This document shows positions 38,499 through 47,979 of a DNA stretch of 64,000 nt, piece by piece (within the stretch, counting starts at the first letter, position 1; every line of letters starts with the position of its first letter). The position numbers and the translations under genes are program-made. The notes beneath the pieces were generated by a model. That model saw only the letters and a program-made list of their open reading frames with translations. It was not told the origin of the DNA and searched no databases. Where the stretch lies: contig NZ_KK211334.1 in the NCBI RefSeq assembly GCF_000621725.1, positions 17,574 to 81,573 on the forward strand, written 5' to 3'. The DNA is from Xylanibacter brevis ATCC 19188 (GTDB taxonomy: Bacteria > Bacteroidota > Bacteroidia > Bacteroidales > Bacteroidaceae).

Positions 38499-39121
38499 AG
38501 ATAGTTTTTGCTACCAACAATGAGCATAAGCTCAGCGAGATACGCCAGATACTGGGCGATAGGGTAGAGGTGCTCTCCCTGAAAGACATAGGCTGCGACG
38601 TGGATATCCCAGAGACGGGCACCACGCTCGAGGCTAACGCCCTGCAAAAGGCACGCTACGTCTATGACCACTATCACCTCAGCTGTTTTGCCGACGACAC
38701 TGGTCTTGAGGTAGAAGCTCTCGGCGGTGCACCAGGCGTCTATAGCGCCCGCTACGCCGCCACCAAGAATCCTACGGCAGAAAGCCACGACAGCGAGGCC
38801 AACATGACCCAGCTGCTCCAGGATTTAGCAGAAAATAACAATCGCAAGGCACGATTCCGCACCGTCATTGCGTTAATACTAAAAAAGGATGTCTGTCCCT
38901 GTGGTTGCACCAGCATCAAACAGGAGTACCAGTTCGAGGGCATCGTCGATGGCGAGATTACCCGCGAGCGGAGTGGGGCAGAGGGCTTTGGCTACGACCC
39001 CATCTTCCGTCCCGAAGGCTACGACAAGACCTTTGCCGAACTGGGCATGGAGGTAAAGAACACCATCAGCCATCGTGCCCGTGCCACCCAGAAGTTGGCC
39101 GACTTCCTACAAAAGGTATAA
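38495..39121 (+). CDS. rdgB: Non-canonical purine NTP pyrophosphatase, RdgB/HAM1 family
   Basis: A 208-residue ITPase. Marks are [19 protein letters not shown] (substrate loop), [24 protein letters not shown] (metal and base recognition), [19 protein letters not shown], and the closing [14 protein letters not shown]. It removes ITP, dITP and XTP from the nucleotide pool. Its start overlaps the yitT stop by 4 nt, and porZ starts 1 nt after its stop, so it is the third gene of the leuS run. Confidence 0.96.
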   Translation: MKIVFATNNEHKLSEIRQILGDRVEVLSLKDIGCDVDIPETGTTLEANALQKARYVYDHYHLSCFADDTGLEVEALGGAPGVYSARYAATKNPTAESHDSEANMTQLLQDLAENNNRKARFRTVIALILKKDVCPCGCTSIKQEYQFEGIVDGEITRERSGAEGFGYDPIFRPEGYDKTFAELGMEVKNTISHRARATQKLADFLQKV

Positions 39122-39122
39122 G

Positions 39123-41057
39123 ATGAGAAGAATCGTTGTTCTATTACTACTCACCGTGTGTGCACTCGTGTCACTGCAGGCACAGGTAGGTTCGTGGCAG
39201 GCATACATGTCGTACCACGAGCCCCAGCAAATTGCGAAAGGTGGCAACAACCTCTATGTGCTGGCGTCCAACAGCTTGTATCAGTACAACCTCAACGACC
39301 AGAGCATCACCACCTACGACAAGATCACAGGTCTCAGCGATACCTATATCACACATATTGCCTGGAACAACGACGCCCGTAAGCTCATCATCATCTATCA
39401 GAACTCCAACATAGACCTGCTAGATGCCAATGGTAACATCACCAATATAGCAGCACTCTACAAGAAGTCTATGACCGACGATAAGACCATCGACAGCCTG
39501 ACCATCGATGGCATCTACGCCTACCTGTATGCCCGCTTTGCCATTATCAAAGTCAACATGCAGCGTGGGGAAATCAGCGATACCTATCGTCCCAACCATC
39601 CGCAGTATCCCACCTCGCTGCCCATTCTTAAGACCGACGACTACGACACCTACCTGCCCGTGGTCAAGACCCTCCAACCAGGTGGTCCAAAGTACAACTA
39701 CTTCTATAACATGCAGTTCGTTGGCAATCGGCTCTATACCGTGGGTGGCTATTACCTGGCAGGCTCCATGGACCTGCAGCGCCCAGGAACTGTTCAGCAG
39801 TTTGATGGTGATGAATGGAAGATTTACGAAGATGAACTTCAAAACAAGACGGGCTTTTCATATCTGAACAACAACTGCGTTGCAGTAGATCCTACCGACC
39901 ACAACCATGTCTTTGCTGGCGGACGCTGCGGCCTTTACGAGTTCCAAGAAGGACAACTCGTGAACTATTACACCCAGGACAACAGTCCACTGCACAACGC
40001 CTTCAGTAATGGAAAGACACTGGGCAACAACTACAACATAGTGGACGGACTGCAGTTCGACGACCGAGGCAATCTCTGGGTGCTAAATAGTCATGCAAAA
40101 GGTGTCAACCTGCTGCTCCTAAAAGCCGACGGACAGTGGGAAGACCATTATCAGTCGTCGCTTAATAACTATAAAGGCGTGGGATATAACTCGTTACGCC
40201 ATGCCATGATAGACAGTCGAGGCTATCTGTGGTTTGCCAACGTCAACTGGGTAGACCCAGTCGTCTTCTGCTACGACATCTGGATGGATGTGCTGAAACC
40301 CTATTATTCATACACCGTCAACAACGAAAACTATTTCACCAATCAGGATGGCGTCAGCTATAACGTGAGCCATATCAACGCCATCTGCGAGGACCACGAT
40401 CACAACATCTGGTTGGGCACATCCAGAGGCCTCTTCATGATCGACGCCAACGAAGTAGGACAGTCGTCGGTCACCTTCCAGCAATTCAAAGTGCCACGCA
40501 ACGACGGCAGCAACTTTGCCGACTACCTGATGAATGGTGTCAGCATCAGCTGTATGGTTATTGATGGCGGCAACCGCAAATGGATTGGTACCGATGGCAA
40601 TGGTGTCTATCTGATCAGTGCCGACAATATGGAGCAGATACATCACTTCACCACCGAGAATAGTCCTTTGCTCAGCAATAATATCGAGTCGATAGCCATC
40701 GACCCCAACAGCGGCAAGGTGTTTTTTGGCACCGACAACGGCCTCTGTTCTTATATGAGCGATGCCACCCAACCAGCCGAAGAGATGGAGAAAGACAATG
40801 TCTATGCCTATCCCAACCCCGTAGAACCCGGCTATACCGGTCTTATAACGGTTGTAGGCCTGTCTTTCGATGCCGACGTAAAGATACTCAGCCCCAGCGG
40901 TAAACTCGTCTCACAAGGCCGTTCTAACGGTGGCACCTACACCTGGGACGGCTGCGACCTTCATGGCAACCGTGTGGCCAGCGGCGTCTATATGATTGCT
41001 ACTGCCACCAGCGATGGCAAGGCCGGCGTAGTGGCTAAAGTGGCGGTGGTGAGGTAG
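39123..41057 (+). CDS. porZ: PorZ-like beta-propeller protein of the type IX secretion system
   Basis: A 644-residue secreted protein. The signal peptide is MRRIVVLLLLTVCALVSLQAQ. The start QVGSWQAYMSYHEPQQIAKGGNNLYVLASNSLY is characteristic of PorZ. Two-component-regulator propeller motifs follow (NIWLGTSRGLFMID, KWIGTDGNGVYLIS, GKVFFGTDNGLCSY). The C-terminus is a type A sorting-like domain (VYAYPNPVEPGYTG...ASGVYMIATATSDGK). In Porphyromonas PorZ belongs to the surface attachment complex that links T9SS cargo to A-LPS. An ATG 16 codons upstream in frame lies inside rdgB and is unlikely. A partial T9SS role is inferred; no other T9SS gene is in view. Confidence 0.85.
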   Translation: MRRIVVLLLLTVCALVSLQAQVGSWQAYMSYHEPQQIAKGGNNLYVLASNSLYQYNLNDQSITTYDKITGLSDTYITHIAWNNDARKLIIIYQNSNIDLLDANGNITNIAALYKKSMTDDKTIDSLTIDGIYAYLYARFAIIKVNMQRGEISDTYRPNHPQYPTSLPILKTDDYDTYLPVVKTLQPGGPKYNYFYNMQFVGNRLYTVGGYYLAGSMDLQRPGTVQQFDGDEWKIYEDELQNKTGFSYLNNNCVAVDPTDHNHVFAGGRCGLYEFQEGQLVNYYTQDNSPLHNAFSNGKTLGNNYNIVDGLQFDDRGNLWVLNSHAKGVNLLLLKADGQWEDHYQSSLNNYKGVGYNSLRHAMIDSRGYLWFANVNWVDPVVFCYDIWMDVLKPYYSYTVNNENYFTNQDGVSYNVSHINAICEDHDHNIWLGTSRGLFMIDANEVGQSSVTFQQFKVPRNDGSNFADYLMNGVSISCMVIDGGNRKWIGTDGNGVYLISADNMEQIHHFTTENSPLLSNNIESIAIDPNSGKVFFGTDNGLCSYMSDATQPAEEMEKDNVYAYPNPVEPGYTGLITVVGLSFDADVKILSPSGKLVSQGRSNGGTYTWDGCDLHGNRVASGVYMIATATSDGKAGVVAKVAVVR

Positions 41058-41092
41058 TTCATAATTCATAATTCATAAAGCATAATTCACAA

Positions 41093-43810
41093 TTGAGGGG
41101 TGAGAGAACATTATTGAATTTTTCTGTAGCCTACTTCGTTTGGCTGCTGATGGTATGGCTGGTGTTCGGCTATACCCCGACCAATGATGGGGAAGGGTAT
41201 CTGGAACTGGCACGGGTATGTTTGGCTGAAGGACAGCCTTATCCAACTATCTCACTGATGCACTATGATGAACTGCCATTCATTTGGAACATCGGAATCA
41301 TCAACCTTACCGCCCTTTCACTCCTGCTCAGCAATTCAATCATTCCATTGCTGCTACTGATGTGCTTGATGAAAGCGGGAACAGCCTGGCTTGTTGGACA
41401 AGTGAGCTGCCACCTGTTCAATCACAAGACAGCCGTTATCGCCATCCTGCTATACATTCTCTATCCCAACAACTGGGGACAAAGCACGATGATCAGCAGT
41501 GAGATACCATCCGACTTTTTCTCCCTGCTGGCTGTTTTCCTGTTCATCAAAGCAGTTTTCTCTAATATTTCTTCTTGGAAAGAAAACAAGAAACTCCTCA
41601 TCCTCTCAGGTCTTGTCCTGGCATTTGGCAATTGGTTCCGCCCCACAGCAACTATCATGGTACTGGCGCTGGCCATCTATGCCATTGCGAGACTGAAGAA
41701 AGAATCCTGGCGCCCCTTCCTGCTGATGGTTGGCGGTTATATCAGTTTCATCATTGTGGTGGGCAGCAGCACCTATATGCGCACCGGACATTTCGTCTAT
41801 CAGGCCCGTTCATTGTGGTTTTCCATGGTCGATGAGTGCTATGACGGTGCCGAGGTAGCTCCCCATTGGGGACAGCCTATCTGGCCGGAAGGCTATCCAC
41901 GCTATATCGAAAACCACCAGCAACTGGACTGCTTTGAGTGCGAACGCATCTGGCAAGAGCGCAGCATGGACTGGCTAAAGAACCACAAGGTGGAATACTT
42001 GAAGAAGATTCCCGGTCGCATCTACTATATGTACCAGAGCGACTACGACAATCTGCCTGCTTTCCTCGGTCATAAAGAACATGCCGAAGACAACTATATC
42101 ACACTGCCGTTCCGCCATTTGCTCAGTGAAGCCTCTACACTCAGCTTTGCCCAATGGATGGCGTTGTTCACGATGATTTTTTATGGACTGCTGTTGCTGA
42201 TGGCTGCAATGGGCATCATCCGCCTGACTCTTCAAGGCGAATTTCAGAAACTGGCACTACCTCTGTTCATCATCGTTGGCGGCACCCTGATTCTCACCCT
42301 TGTGATGCATGGCGAAACACGCTTCAAATCACCTTTCATGCATTGGATATTCATCATGGCCGCAACATTCTTAGCCATGAAAAACTGGAAGAACAAGGCA
42401 TTCACCCAACTATTTGGAAAGAAAACAAACCTCTCCGTCCTGCTTCTGCTTCTTTCTTCCAGTGTTCAAGCCGAAGATATACACAGTAAAATCAGTGCTT
42501 TAGGTCTTCCCGTTCTCTCCATCACCACCGTCAACGGCGAGGAACCCACCTGCGACTATGCCTTCGCTCCGGAAGGAGCTTTTGGTATTACAACAACCAA
42601 TAATACCAAAGTGCCGGGCCGCTGTGTGCTCACCCTGTTGGGCGACACCCTCTTCGACAGTGGCGAATACCTGAAAGACCAGAGCGGCATGACCTTGAAA
42701 ATACGTGGCAACACCAGTTCCTACTATTCTGAGAAAAAACCTTTCAAACTGAAACTGGAAAAGAAAAACGACCTACTGGCTCGGGGCGACTCCTGCTATT
42801 ACGACAAAAACTGGGTGCTACTCACCGAAGGCGATGTGCTCTACACCCTTCTTGGCCGTAAGGTCAACGAACTGATAGGTATGCCGTGGACCCCCGCTGC
42901 CGAGTATGTAAACCTCATTATCAACAACGACTATCGCGGTATCTATCTGCTTATTGAACAGGTGAAGCGTAATGCCGACTGCCGTATCAATATAGACAAG
43001 AAAAGCGGTTATCTCATCGAGCGCGATGCCTACTGGTGGAACGAAGACCTGTATTTTAAAACTGAAAAACAAGGCAAGCAGTTTACCTTTAAATATCCGG
43101 AACCCGAAGACATTACGCCCGAACAGCTGGCCTATATCACCGACTATCTGAACAACTTCGAAACCGCCATCGACGAAGGGCGCTATGATGAATACATCGA
43201 CCTCCGCTCATGGGCTGCCTGGCTGCTTGGCCACGATATCTTGGGCACCTACGACAGTGGTGGTGCCAACCTCTACCTTACCAAACACGACGATACACCA
43301 CAGAGCCGTCTGCAGATGACCACCCTGTGGGATTTCGGATCTATTATGCGGAATGTGGAAAAGTGGCCGCGCATACACGACGACGCGTTCTTTTACTATA
43401 CCTGTCTCTTCAATAGTGAGAACAAATCCTTCAATGACACTTATATAGCACTCTATGATGAATTGGCACCCACTATTTTCAGCCGTCTGAGCGCTTTTCT
43501 CAACGAGTTTGAACAATCTACCACCGCTGCGGCCATTCAACGCTCACGGCCCTACGAATACGCCCGTTGGGGCGATTACGACAACACCTCAGTGGCCCAG
43601 AACATTGAAGAGATGCAGCAATGGCTCGTTCAGCGCCAGCAATGGCTCAGTGAATCGATAAAAAACATACCCACCTCAGCTTCCGGAATAAGCAACTTAT
43701 CGCAACCACCTGCTATCTATCAACAGCCCATCAACCTACTGGGACAACCCATAGACCCACGTTACTATCGCGGCATTATCATTCAGAATGGGAAAAAGGT
43801 GATGCGATGA
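41093..43810 (+). CDS. Fusion of a GT-C type membrane glycosyltransferase and a CotH kinase-family domain
   Basis: A single continuous frame of 905 codons beginning with TTG. No closer ATG precedes the conserved part, and an in-frame stop lies upstream at 41069. Residues 1-440 form a polytopic membrane protein with the GT-C/PMT look: a first loop with TNDGEGYLELARVCL, LSLLLSNSIIPLLLL, and a late hydrophobic pair. Near residues 442-462 there is an internal signal-like segment (KKTNLSVLLLLLSSSVQA). From about 465 on the sequence is CotH-like: MTLKIRGNTSS, YYSEKKPFKLKL, WVLLTEGDVLYT, RGIYLLIEQVK, LWDFGSIMRN. CotH proteins are atypical protein kinases. The two halves would sit in and outside the inner membrane. 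A role in surface glycan or protein modification is inference. Confidence 0.7.
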   Translation: MRGERTLLNFSVAYFVWLLMVWLVFGYTPTNDGEGYLELARVCLAEGQPYPTISLMHYDELPFIWNIGIINLTALSLLLSNSIIPLLLLMCLMKAGTAWLVGQVSCHLFNHKTAVIAILLYILYPNNWGQSTMISSEIPSDFFSLLAVFLFIKAVFSNISSWKENKKLLILSGLVLAFGNWFRPTATIMVLALAIYAIARLKKESWRPFLLMVGGYISFIIVVGSSTYMRTGHFVYQARSLWFSMVDECYDGAEVAPHWGQPIWPEGYPRYIENHQQLDCFECERIWQERSMDWLKNHKVEYLKKIPGRIYYMYQSDYDNLPAFLGHKEHAEDNYITLPFRHLLSEASTLSFAQWMALFTMIFYGLLLLMAAMGIIRLTLQGEFQKLALPLFIIVGGTLILTLVMHGETRFKSPFMHWIFIMAATFLAMKNWKNKAFTQLFGKKTNLSVLLLLLSSSVQAEDIHSKISALGLPVLSITTVNGEEPTCDYAFAPEGAFGITTTNNTKVPGRCVLTLLGDTLFDSGEYLKDQSGMTLKIRGNTSSYYSEKKPFKLKLEKKNDLLARGDSCYYDKNWVLLTEGDVLYTLLGRKVNELIGMPWTPAAEYVNLIINNDYRGIYLLIEQVKRNADCRINIDKKSGYLIERDAYWWNEDLYFKTEKQGKQFTFKYPEPEDITPEQLAYITDYLNNFETAIDEGRYDEYIDLRSWAAWLLGHDILGTYDSGGANLYLTKHDDTPQSRLQMTTLWDFGSIMRNVEKWPRIHDDAFFYYTCLFNSENKSFNDTYIALYDELAPTIFSRLSAFLNEFEQSTTAAAIQRSRPYEYARWGDYDNTSVAQNIEEMQQWLVQRQQWLSESIKNIPTSASGISNLSQPPAIYQQPINLLGQPIDPRYYRGIIIQNGKKVMR

Positions 43811-43840
43811 CCATAGCTGACATCTTAATAAATAACCGTT

Positions 43841-44869
43841 ATGACCGAAAACGTAACCCATCGCGACTCGAACATGGAGCTCTATCGCATCCTGGCAATG
43901 GTCTTCGTAATGCTGTTCCACGCCAGTGGCGAGATAGACCTACTAAATAAAAACGTTGACGCATCGCCTATCGAATCGATAGGCATCACTTGGTTTACAG
44001 CGGCAACGTTCACCTGTGTCAACATGTTTGTACTGCTGTCAGGCTGGTATGGCATCAAGGCACGGTTCGAAAAGTTATTGTCGTTTCTGTTTCAGGTGCT
44101 GTTTTTCTCCTTTCTGGTTTATTTCACCACCTGTGCCCTGTTCGATGAAGTAGTGTTCAAGTGGTCTTACATAGCCCGTATTGTCACCACCGACATGTAC
44201 TGGTTCGTTCCTGTCTATCTCCTGCTCTACATTGTCTCTCCGGCACTCAACACGTTCATCACACAGAGCACCCGACGGCAGTATCAGCTCGTACTGGGCG
44301 GCATGCTGCTCATGCAGTGCATCTTCGGCTGGCTTAACACGCAGGATGAGGGCTATAAGGATGGACGTTCGCCCATCTCTTTCATCATTCTCTATCTGTT
44401 GGGAGGCTATCTGAGGCGATTCCCCGATAACCTGTTGAACCGCCTGTCGCGAACAAAACTGCTGCTGTGCTACATCCTTTTGGTCAGTGTCAATATGGTC
44501 ATAGCCAAGATGGCGAATATATTTAACAGTGAGTATCTTATTGAAGTGACTTGGCGCTATGCCTCACCCTTAGTTATCGTCGCAGCCGCCTGCATGCTAC
44601 TCGTGTTCACAAAGACCAAGATGGGCTATAACAGGACCATCAACTGGATAGCTGCATCATGTTTCGCCGTATTCCTCGTTCATTGTTTCCCAACACTCTA
44701 CGAAACCATCTTCAGTCCCACTATCGTCATGATTTGGGAAGAACTGCCCGTATGGACTGCCGTTCCAGCCATTCTACTATTCCTCACGGTGATATTTTTT
44801 GCCAGCATCGTAATAGACCAAGGAAGAATATGGCTATATGACAAGTTTTTTAAGAAACTATACAATTAA
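43841..44869 (+). CDS. Acyltransferase 3 family membrane protein
   Basis: A 342-residue protein with about ten membrane helices. The acyltransferase 3 start is RDSNMELYRILAMVFVMLFHASGE, with a candidate catalytic His in LFHASG. NMFVLLSGWYGIKARFEKLL and YWFVPVYLLLYIVSPALNTF follow. Such enzymes add acetyl or other acyl groups to surface sugars. It begins 30 nt after the GT-C/CotH fusion on the same strand, so both may act on a cell-surface polymer. The shared terminator with nadA follows. Confidence 0.88.
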   Translation: MTENVTHRDSNMELYRILAMVFVMLFHASGEIDLLNKNVDASPIESIGITWFTAATFTCVNMFVLLSGWYGIKARFEKLLSFLFQVLFFSFLVYFTTCALFDEVVFKWSYIARIVTTDMYWFVPVYLLLYIVSPALNTFITQSTRRQYQLVLGGMLLMQCIFGWLNTQDEGYKDGRSPISFIILYLLGGYLRRFPDNLLNRLSRTKLLLCYILLVSVNMVIAKMANIFNSEYLIEVTWRYASPLVIVAAACMLLVFTKTKMGYNRTINWIAASCFAVFLVHCFPTLYETIFSPTIVMIWEELPVWTAVPAILLFLTVIFFASIVIDQGRIWLYDKFFKKLYN

Positions 44870-44880
44870 GAAAAGATAGA

Positions 44881-44920
44881 AAAGAATGCCGGAGTTATTA
44901 ACTCAACTCCAGCATTCTTT
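44881..44920. terminator. Bidirectional terminator between the acyltransferase gene and nadA
   Basis: AAAGAATGC-c-GGAGTT (44881-44896) pairs with AACTCC-a-GCATTCTTT (to 44920). It includes the nadA stop codon (44898-44900), so the last nadA codons form one arm. Confidence 0.8.
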
Positions 44921-45887
44921 CTATGGGCTTCACAGCATCTTTGGCTATCTCTGGGTCAATCTCTATCTGAGGCCATTCGTACTTCAGCGTGTTGTAGATC
45001 TTCAGCAGGGTGTTCATCTTCATATACTGACACTCGTTGCACGAGCACTCCAGGCCGCTCTCGGTAATCTCTGGTGGCACAGGTATAAACTCCTTATCCG
45101 GACACATACGTTGCAGCTCGTGCAGAATACCGGCCTCTGTGGCCACAATAAACTGCTTAGCCTCACTACTGCCCGCATACTTCAACATATCGGCTGTAGA
45201 ACCCTTCACGTCGGCCATAGCCAGCACCGGACCCTTACACTCCAGGTGAGCCATCACAATGGCATCGGGATATAGCGCCTTCAACTTCACGATGGCTGCT
45301 GGCGAGAAACGCTCGTGCACATGGCAACCGCCATTCCACAGCAACATCTTTCTGCCCGTCACCTCGTTGATATAGTTGCCCAGATTATAGTCAGGACCGA
45401 AGATAATCTTCGCATCCTTAGGCAACTGATCCACCACCTTCTTCGCATTACCACTGGTCACCACCACATCGGTCAGAGCCTTCACGGCAGCCGTGGTGTT
45501 CACATAGCTCACCACCTGATAGCCCGGATGCTCCTCTTTATATTTCTTCAGGTCCTCAGCCTTACAACTGTCGGCCAGCGAACAACCAGCATTCAGGTCC
45601 GGACACAGCACAGTCTTTTCGGGCGACAACAGCTTGCAGGTCTCTGCCATGAAGTGCACGCCACACATCACCATCATCTTGGCGTCGGTCTCGGCAGCCT
45701 TGCGTGCCAATGCCAGCGAGTCACCTACGAAGTCGGCCACATCCTGTATGTCGCCCACGGTGTAATAGTGTGCCAATATCACGGCGTTCTTCTCTTTGCA
45801 AAGACGACGAATCTCTTTCTTCAAGTCTGTTCCCTCAGCCACAGCTTCATCAATGAAGCCTTGCTCTGTCCACTCCTTTTTCAACAT
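44898..45887 (-). CDS. nadA: Quinolinate synthase
   Basis: A 329-residue [4Fe-4S] enzyme. AVILAHYYTVGDIQDVADFVGDSLALAR is the family start and VMCGVHFMAETCKLLSPEKTVLCPDLNAGCSLADSC contains a cluster cysteine. GGCHVHERF and the C-terminal LECSCNECQYMKMNTL supply the remaining cluster region. It makes quinolinate from iminoaspartate and dihydroxyacetone phosphate for NAD synthesis. No nadB or nadC is adjacent. It is divergent from the TrmH gene, with the candidate oriC between them. Confidence 0.97.
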   Translation of the reverse strand: MLKKEWTEQGFIDEAVAEGTDLKKEIRRLCKEKNAVILAHYYTVGDIQDVADFVGDSLALARKAAETDAKMMVMCGVHFMAETCKLLSPEKTVLCPDLNAGCSLADSCKAEDLKKYKEEHPGYQVVSYVNTTAAVKALTDVVVTSGNAKKVVDQLPKDAKIIFGPDYNLGNYINEVTGRKMLLWNGGCHVHERFSPAAIVKLKALYPDAIVMAHLECKGPVLAMADVKGSTADMLKYAGSSEAKQFIVATEAGILHELQRMCPDKEFIPVPPEITESGLECSCNECQYMKMNTLLKIYNTLKYEWPQIEIDPEIAKDAVKPIERMLELS

Positions 45888-46009
45888 CTTATATTTATAT
45901 TCTTCTTTTTATTTTTTCTTTTAAAATAGAAATGAGTAGTATAATATCCCGTTGATAAGTTGGTAAATAATAGCCACTTTACTTGCTCATTTCGTTTTCC
46001 CCACGGAAT

Positions 46010-46270
46010 ACATGGTTATTCACACCCACTGTTTGTTGTTTCTATTTGAGAATGAACACTATAGATGTTTTATCCACAATTCCGTAATTCGGTGCAAAAT
46101 TAATAAGTTTATATCTTTTTCACAAGAAAAACTGTGGAAAAGTGAAGTAAAAGCCCTGAATAAGGGTGTTGATATCCACCCGTCTCTGTAGCCCCTTTGA
46201 TAATCCACAACTTATTCCAAAGTTATTCTATAGTTATTAACAGGGTTATCCACCAGCTTATCCACACCCT
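46010..46270. other. Candidate chromosomal replication origin (oriC): DnaA-box cluster
   Basis: The 528-nt gap between divergent nadA and the TrmH gene holds a cluster of DnaA boxes. Exact TTATCCACA is at 46070-46078 and 46258-46266. TTTTCCACA is on the minus strand at 46133-46141. One-mismatch boxes are TTATTCACA (46016-46024), TAATCCACA (46201-46209) and TTATCCACC (46246-46254), with a weaker ATATCCACC at 46172-46180. AT-rich DNA flanks it at 45888-46010 and 46081-46130. No dnaA gene is in the window. The parS-like sites 25-28 kb away support the call. Confidence 0.85.
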
Positions 46271-46287
46271 TTTTCTCATTAAAAAAT

Positions 46288-46395
46288 CACCTCTCAGTTC
46301 TCAGTTCTCATCTCTCAGTTAAAACCACTTCTTACTTCTCACCTCTCACTTCTCACTTAAAAAACCACTTCTCACTTTTTACTTCTCACTTAAAA
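46288..46395. repeat. CTCAGTT/CTCACTT simple-repeat tract beside the origin
   Basis: Runs of CTCAGTTCTCA and ACTTCTCACTT units are related to the elements at 23057 and 30197 but without their inverted arms. The tract lies between the DnaA boxes and the TrmH gene promoter (TATCTTTG 46400-46407). Confidence 0.7.
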
Positions 46396-46415
46396 TACTT
46401 ATCTTTGCAGACGAA

Positions 46416-46946
46416 ATGAGAAAGTTACGTACTATAGAGATGAAGCGCCTCTCGGTAGAGGAGTTTCACGAGGCCGAGAAGTTGCCACTGGTTGTGGTAA
46501 TGGACGATGTGCGCTCGATGCATAATGTAGGGTCAGTTTTTCGCACCTGCGATGCCTTTCGAGCTGAGGCAGTCTATCTTTGTGGCATCACAGGTTGTCC
46601 GCCACATGCCGAAATCCACAAGACAGCCTTAGGTGCCGAGGACAGTGTAGAGTGGCGCCATTTTCCTACCGCCCTCGAAGCCGTTCGCGAGTTGCAGAGT
46701 AGGGGAGTGGTGGTGCTCAGCATCGAGCAGTGTGAGGGCAGCACCATGCTGAATCATTTCACGCCCGATCCCACCAAGCGCTATGCCATTGTGATGGGCA
46801 ACGAGGTGAAGGGCGTCCATCAGGAAGTGATAGATGCCAGCGATGGCTGTTTGGAGATACCCCAGTTAGGCACCAAACACTCCATGAATGTCTCAGTGAC
46901 AGCGGGAATCGTTATTTATCAGTTTGCTGAACCTTATTTAAAATAG
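46416..46946 (+). CDS. TrmH (SpoU) family RNA 2'-O-methyltransferase
   Basis: A 176-residue SPOUT enzyme. Motif 1 is VVVMDDVRSMHNVGSVFRTCDAF, the central strand is YAIVMGNEVKGV, and motif 3 is CLEIPQLGTKHSMNVSVTAGIVIYQF. It binds AdoMet in a trefoil knot and methylates a ribose in tRNA or rRNA. The exact target cannot be read. A -7 box ends 9 nt before the ATG, so the leader is very short. Its last 35 nt overlap the convergent GT9 gene. Confidence 0.92.
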   Translation: MRKLRTIEMKRLSVEEFHEAEKLPLVVVMDDVRSMHNVGSVFRTCDAFRAEAVYLCGITGCPPHAEIHKTALGAEDSVEWRHFPTALEAVRELQSRGVVVLSIEQCEGSTMLNHFTPDPTKRYAIVMGNEVKGVHQEVIDASDGCLEIPQLGTKHSMNVSVTAGIVIYQFAEPYLK

Positions 46947-47979
46947 CATCCACCTTCCCTACGATCATCTCGGGGGTGATGCCTGTCATGCAGTGATAGT
47001 CGCCAAAGATGCAAGGCTTTTGGCCATACACGCTGCATGGGCGGCAGTCCAGGTTCAGCTGCACACAGTTTTCCTCTTTCTGTTTGTAGCCCATAAAGCC
47101 GGCCATGGGGTGTGTGGCGCCCCATACGCTGACCACGGGTGTGTTGGTCAGTGATGCCAGGTGCATATTGGCAGAGTCCATCGATATCATCACATCCAGA
47201 TGGCTCATCAGTATCAGTTCCTGATGCATGTTTTCCAGATGCCAGCCCACGAACACGCATTGTGGCATCTCCTTCACCCATTTCTTAAAGTAGCGGTCTT
47301 CCTCCTTGCCGCGTCCAAAGAGGAAGATGCGGCACTTAGGATATTTCTCAGTGAGCTGTTTCACCACCAGTTCCATCTTCTCGGGTGGATAGATCTTGCC
47401 CTGATGGGCAGCAAAGGGTGCAATGCCTATCCACTGTTCCCAGTAGCATTTTGGTCCGATGGCCTTTGGCAGCATGTTCAGATTGCCCCCCTCTGCGGGG
47501 AACACCGATTTGAAGGTCAGTTCCTTGATGGGGAATCCCAGCTTCTCAAACACCTCCATATAGTTAGTCTGCTGTGCAGGCAGTGGTCGGCGCTGCTTGT
47601 TGTGGGGCTTCACCAGTCGGCGGCGGTCCTTGCGGTGCTTGTCGATGTGTTGCACCTTGAAGTGGCCCATCAAGAAGCGCAGTCTGAGGTAGTTAGAGCG
47701 CAGCACCGAGTGCAGGTCGGCCACGTGTGTGAACTGCTTTGCCACCAGTCGGCGGTAGAGCGAGTTCAGTCCCTTCATGCCGTTGTATTCGCCTTTGATG
47801 TCGGCCGCCATGAAGTTCACGTTGGGTGCCAGGTCTTCAAAGAAGCTGCGTGCAAATGGCTTACTCAGCACCGTGATTCTCAACTCAGGATACTGCATAG
47901 CCAACGAATAGACCACGGGCACCATCATGGCTACGTCGCCTAACGCTGAGAATCGGATGATGAGTAAGTGTTGCTTCAT
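46912..47979 (-). CDS. Glycosyltransferase family 9 (heptosyltransferase-like)
   Basis: A 355-residue GT-B enzyme. The N-terminus is HLLIIRFSALGDVAMMVPVVYSL and the C-terminal donor-site region includes IGIAPFAAHQGKIYP, ISMDSANMHLASLTNTPVVSVWGATHP and a Cys-containing tail (DCRPCSVYGQKPC). Members transfer heptose or similar sugars to the LPS core at the cytoplasmic face of the inner membrane. It follows the DUF4254 gene with a 4-nt overlap, a pairing common in Bacteroidales. Its 3' end overlaps the TrmH gene by 35 nt in the convergent direction. Confidence 0.92.
   Translation of the reverse strand: MKQHLLIIRFSALGDVAMMVPVVYSLAMQYPELRITVLSKPFARSFFEDLAPNVNFMAADIKGEYNGMKGLNSLYRRLVAKQFTHVADLHSVLRSNYLRLRFLMGHFKVQHIDKHRKDRRRLVKPHNKQRRPLPAQQTNYMEVFEKLGFPIKELTFKSVFPAEGGNLNMLPKAIGPKCYWEQWIGIAPFAAHQGKIYPPEKMELVVKQLTEKYPKCRIFLFGRGKEEDRYFKKWVKEMPQCVFVGWHLENMHQELILMSHLDVMISMDSANMHLASLTNTPVVSVWGATHPMAGFMGYKQKEENCVQLNLDCRPCSVYGQKPCIFGDYHCMTGITPEMIVGKVDAILNKVQQTDK

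Noticed and set aside
41093..43810. Two separate genes joined by a frameshift
   Set aside because: The frame is continuous through the joint with no stop or start crowding, so a real fusion is the simpler reading, though a lost stop codon cannot be excluded.
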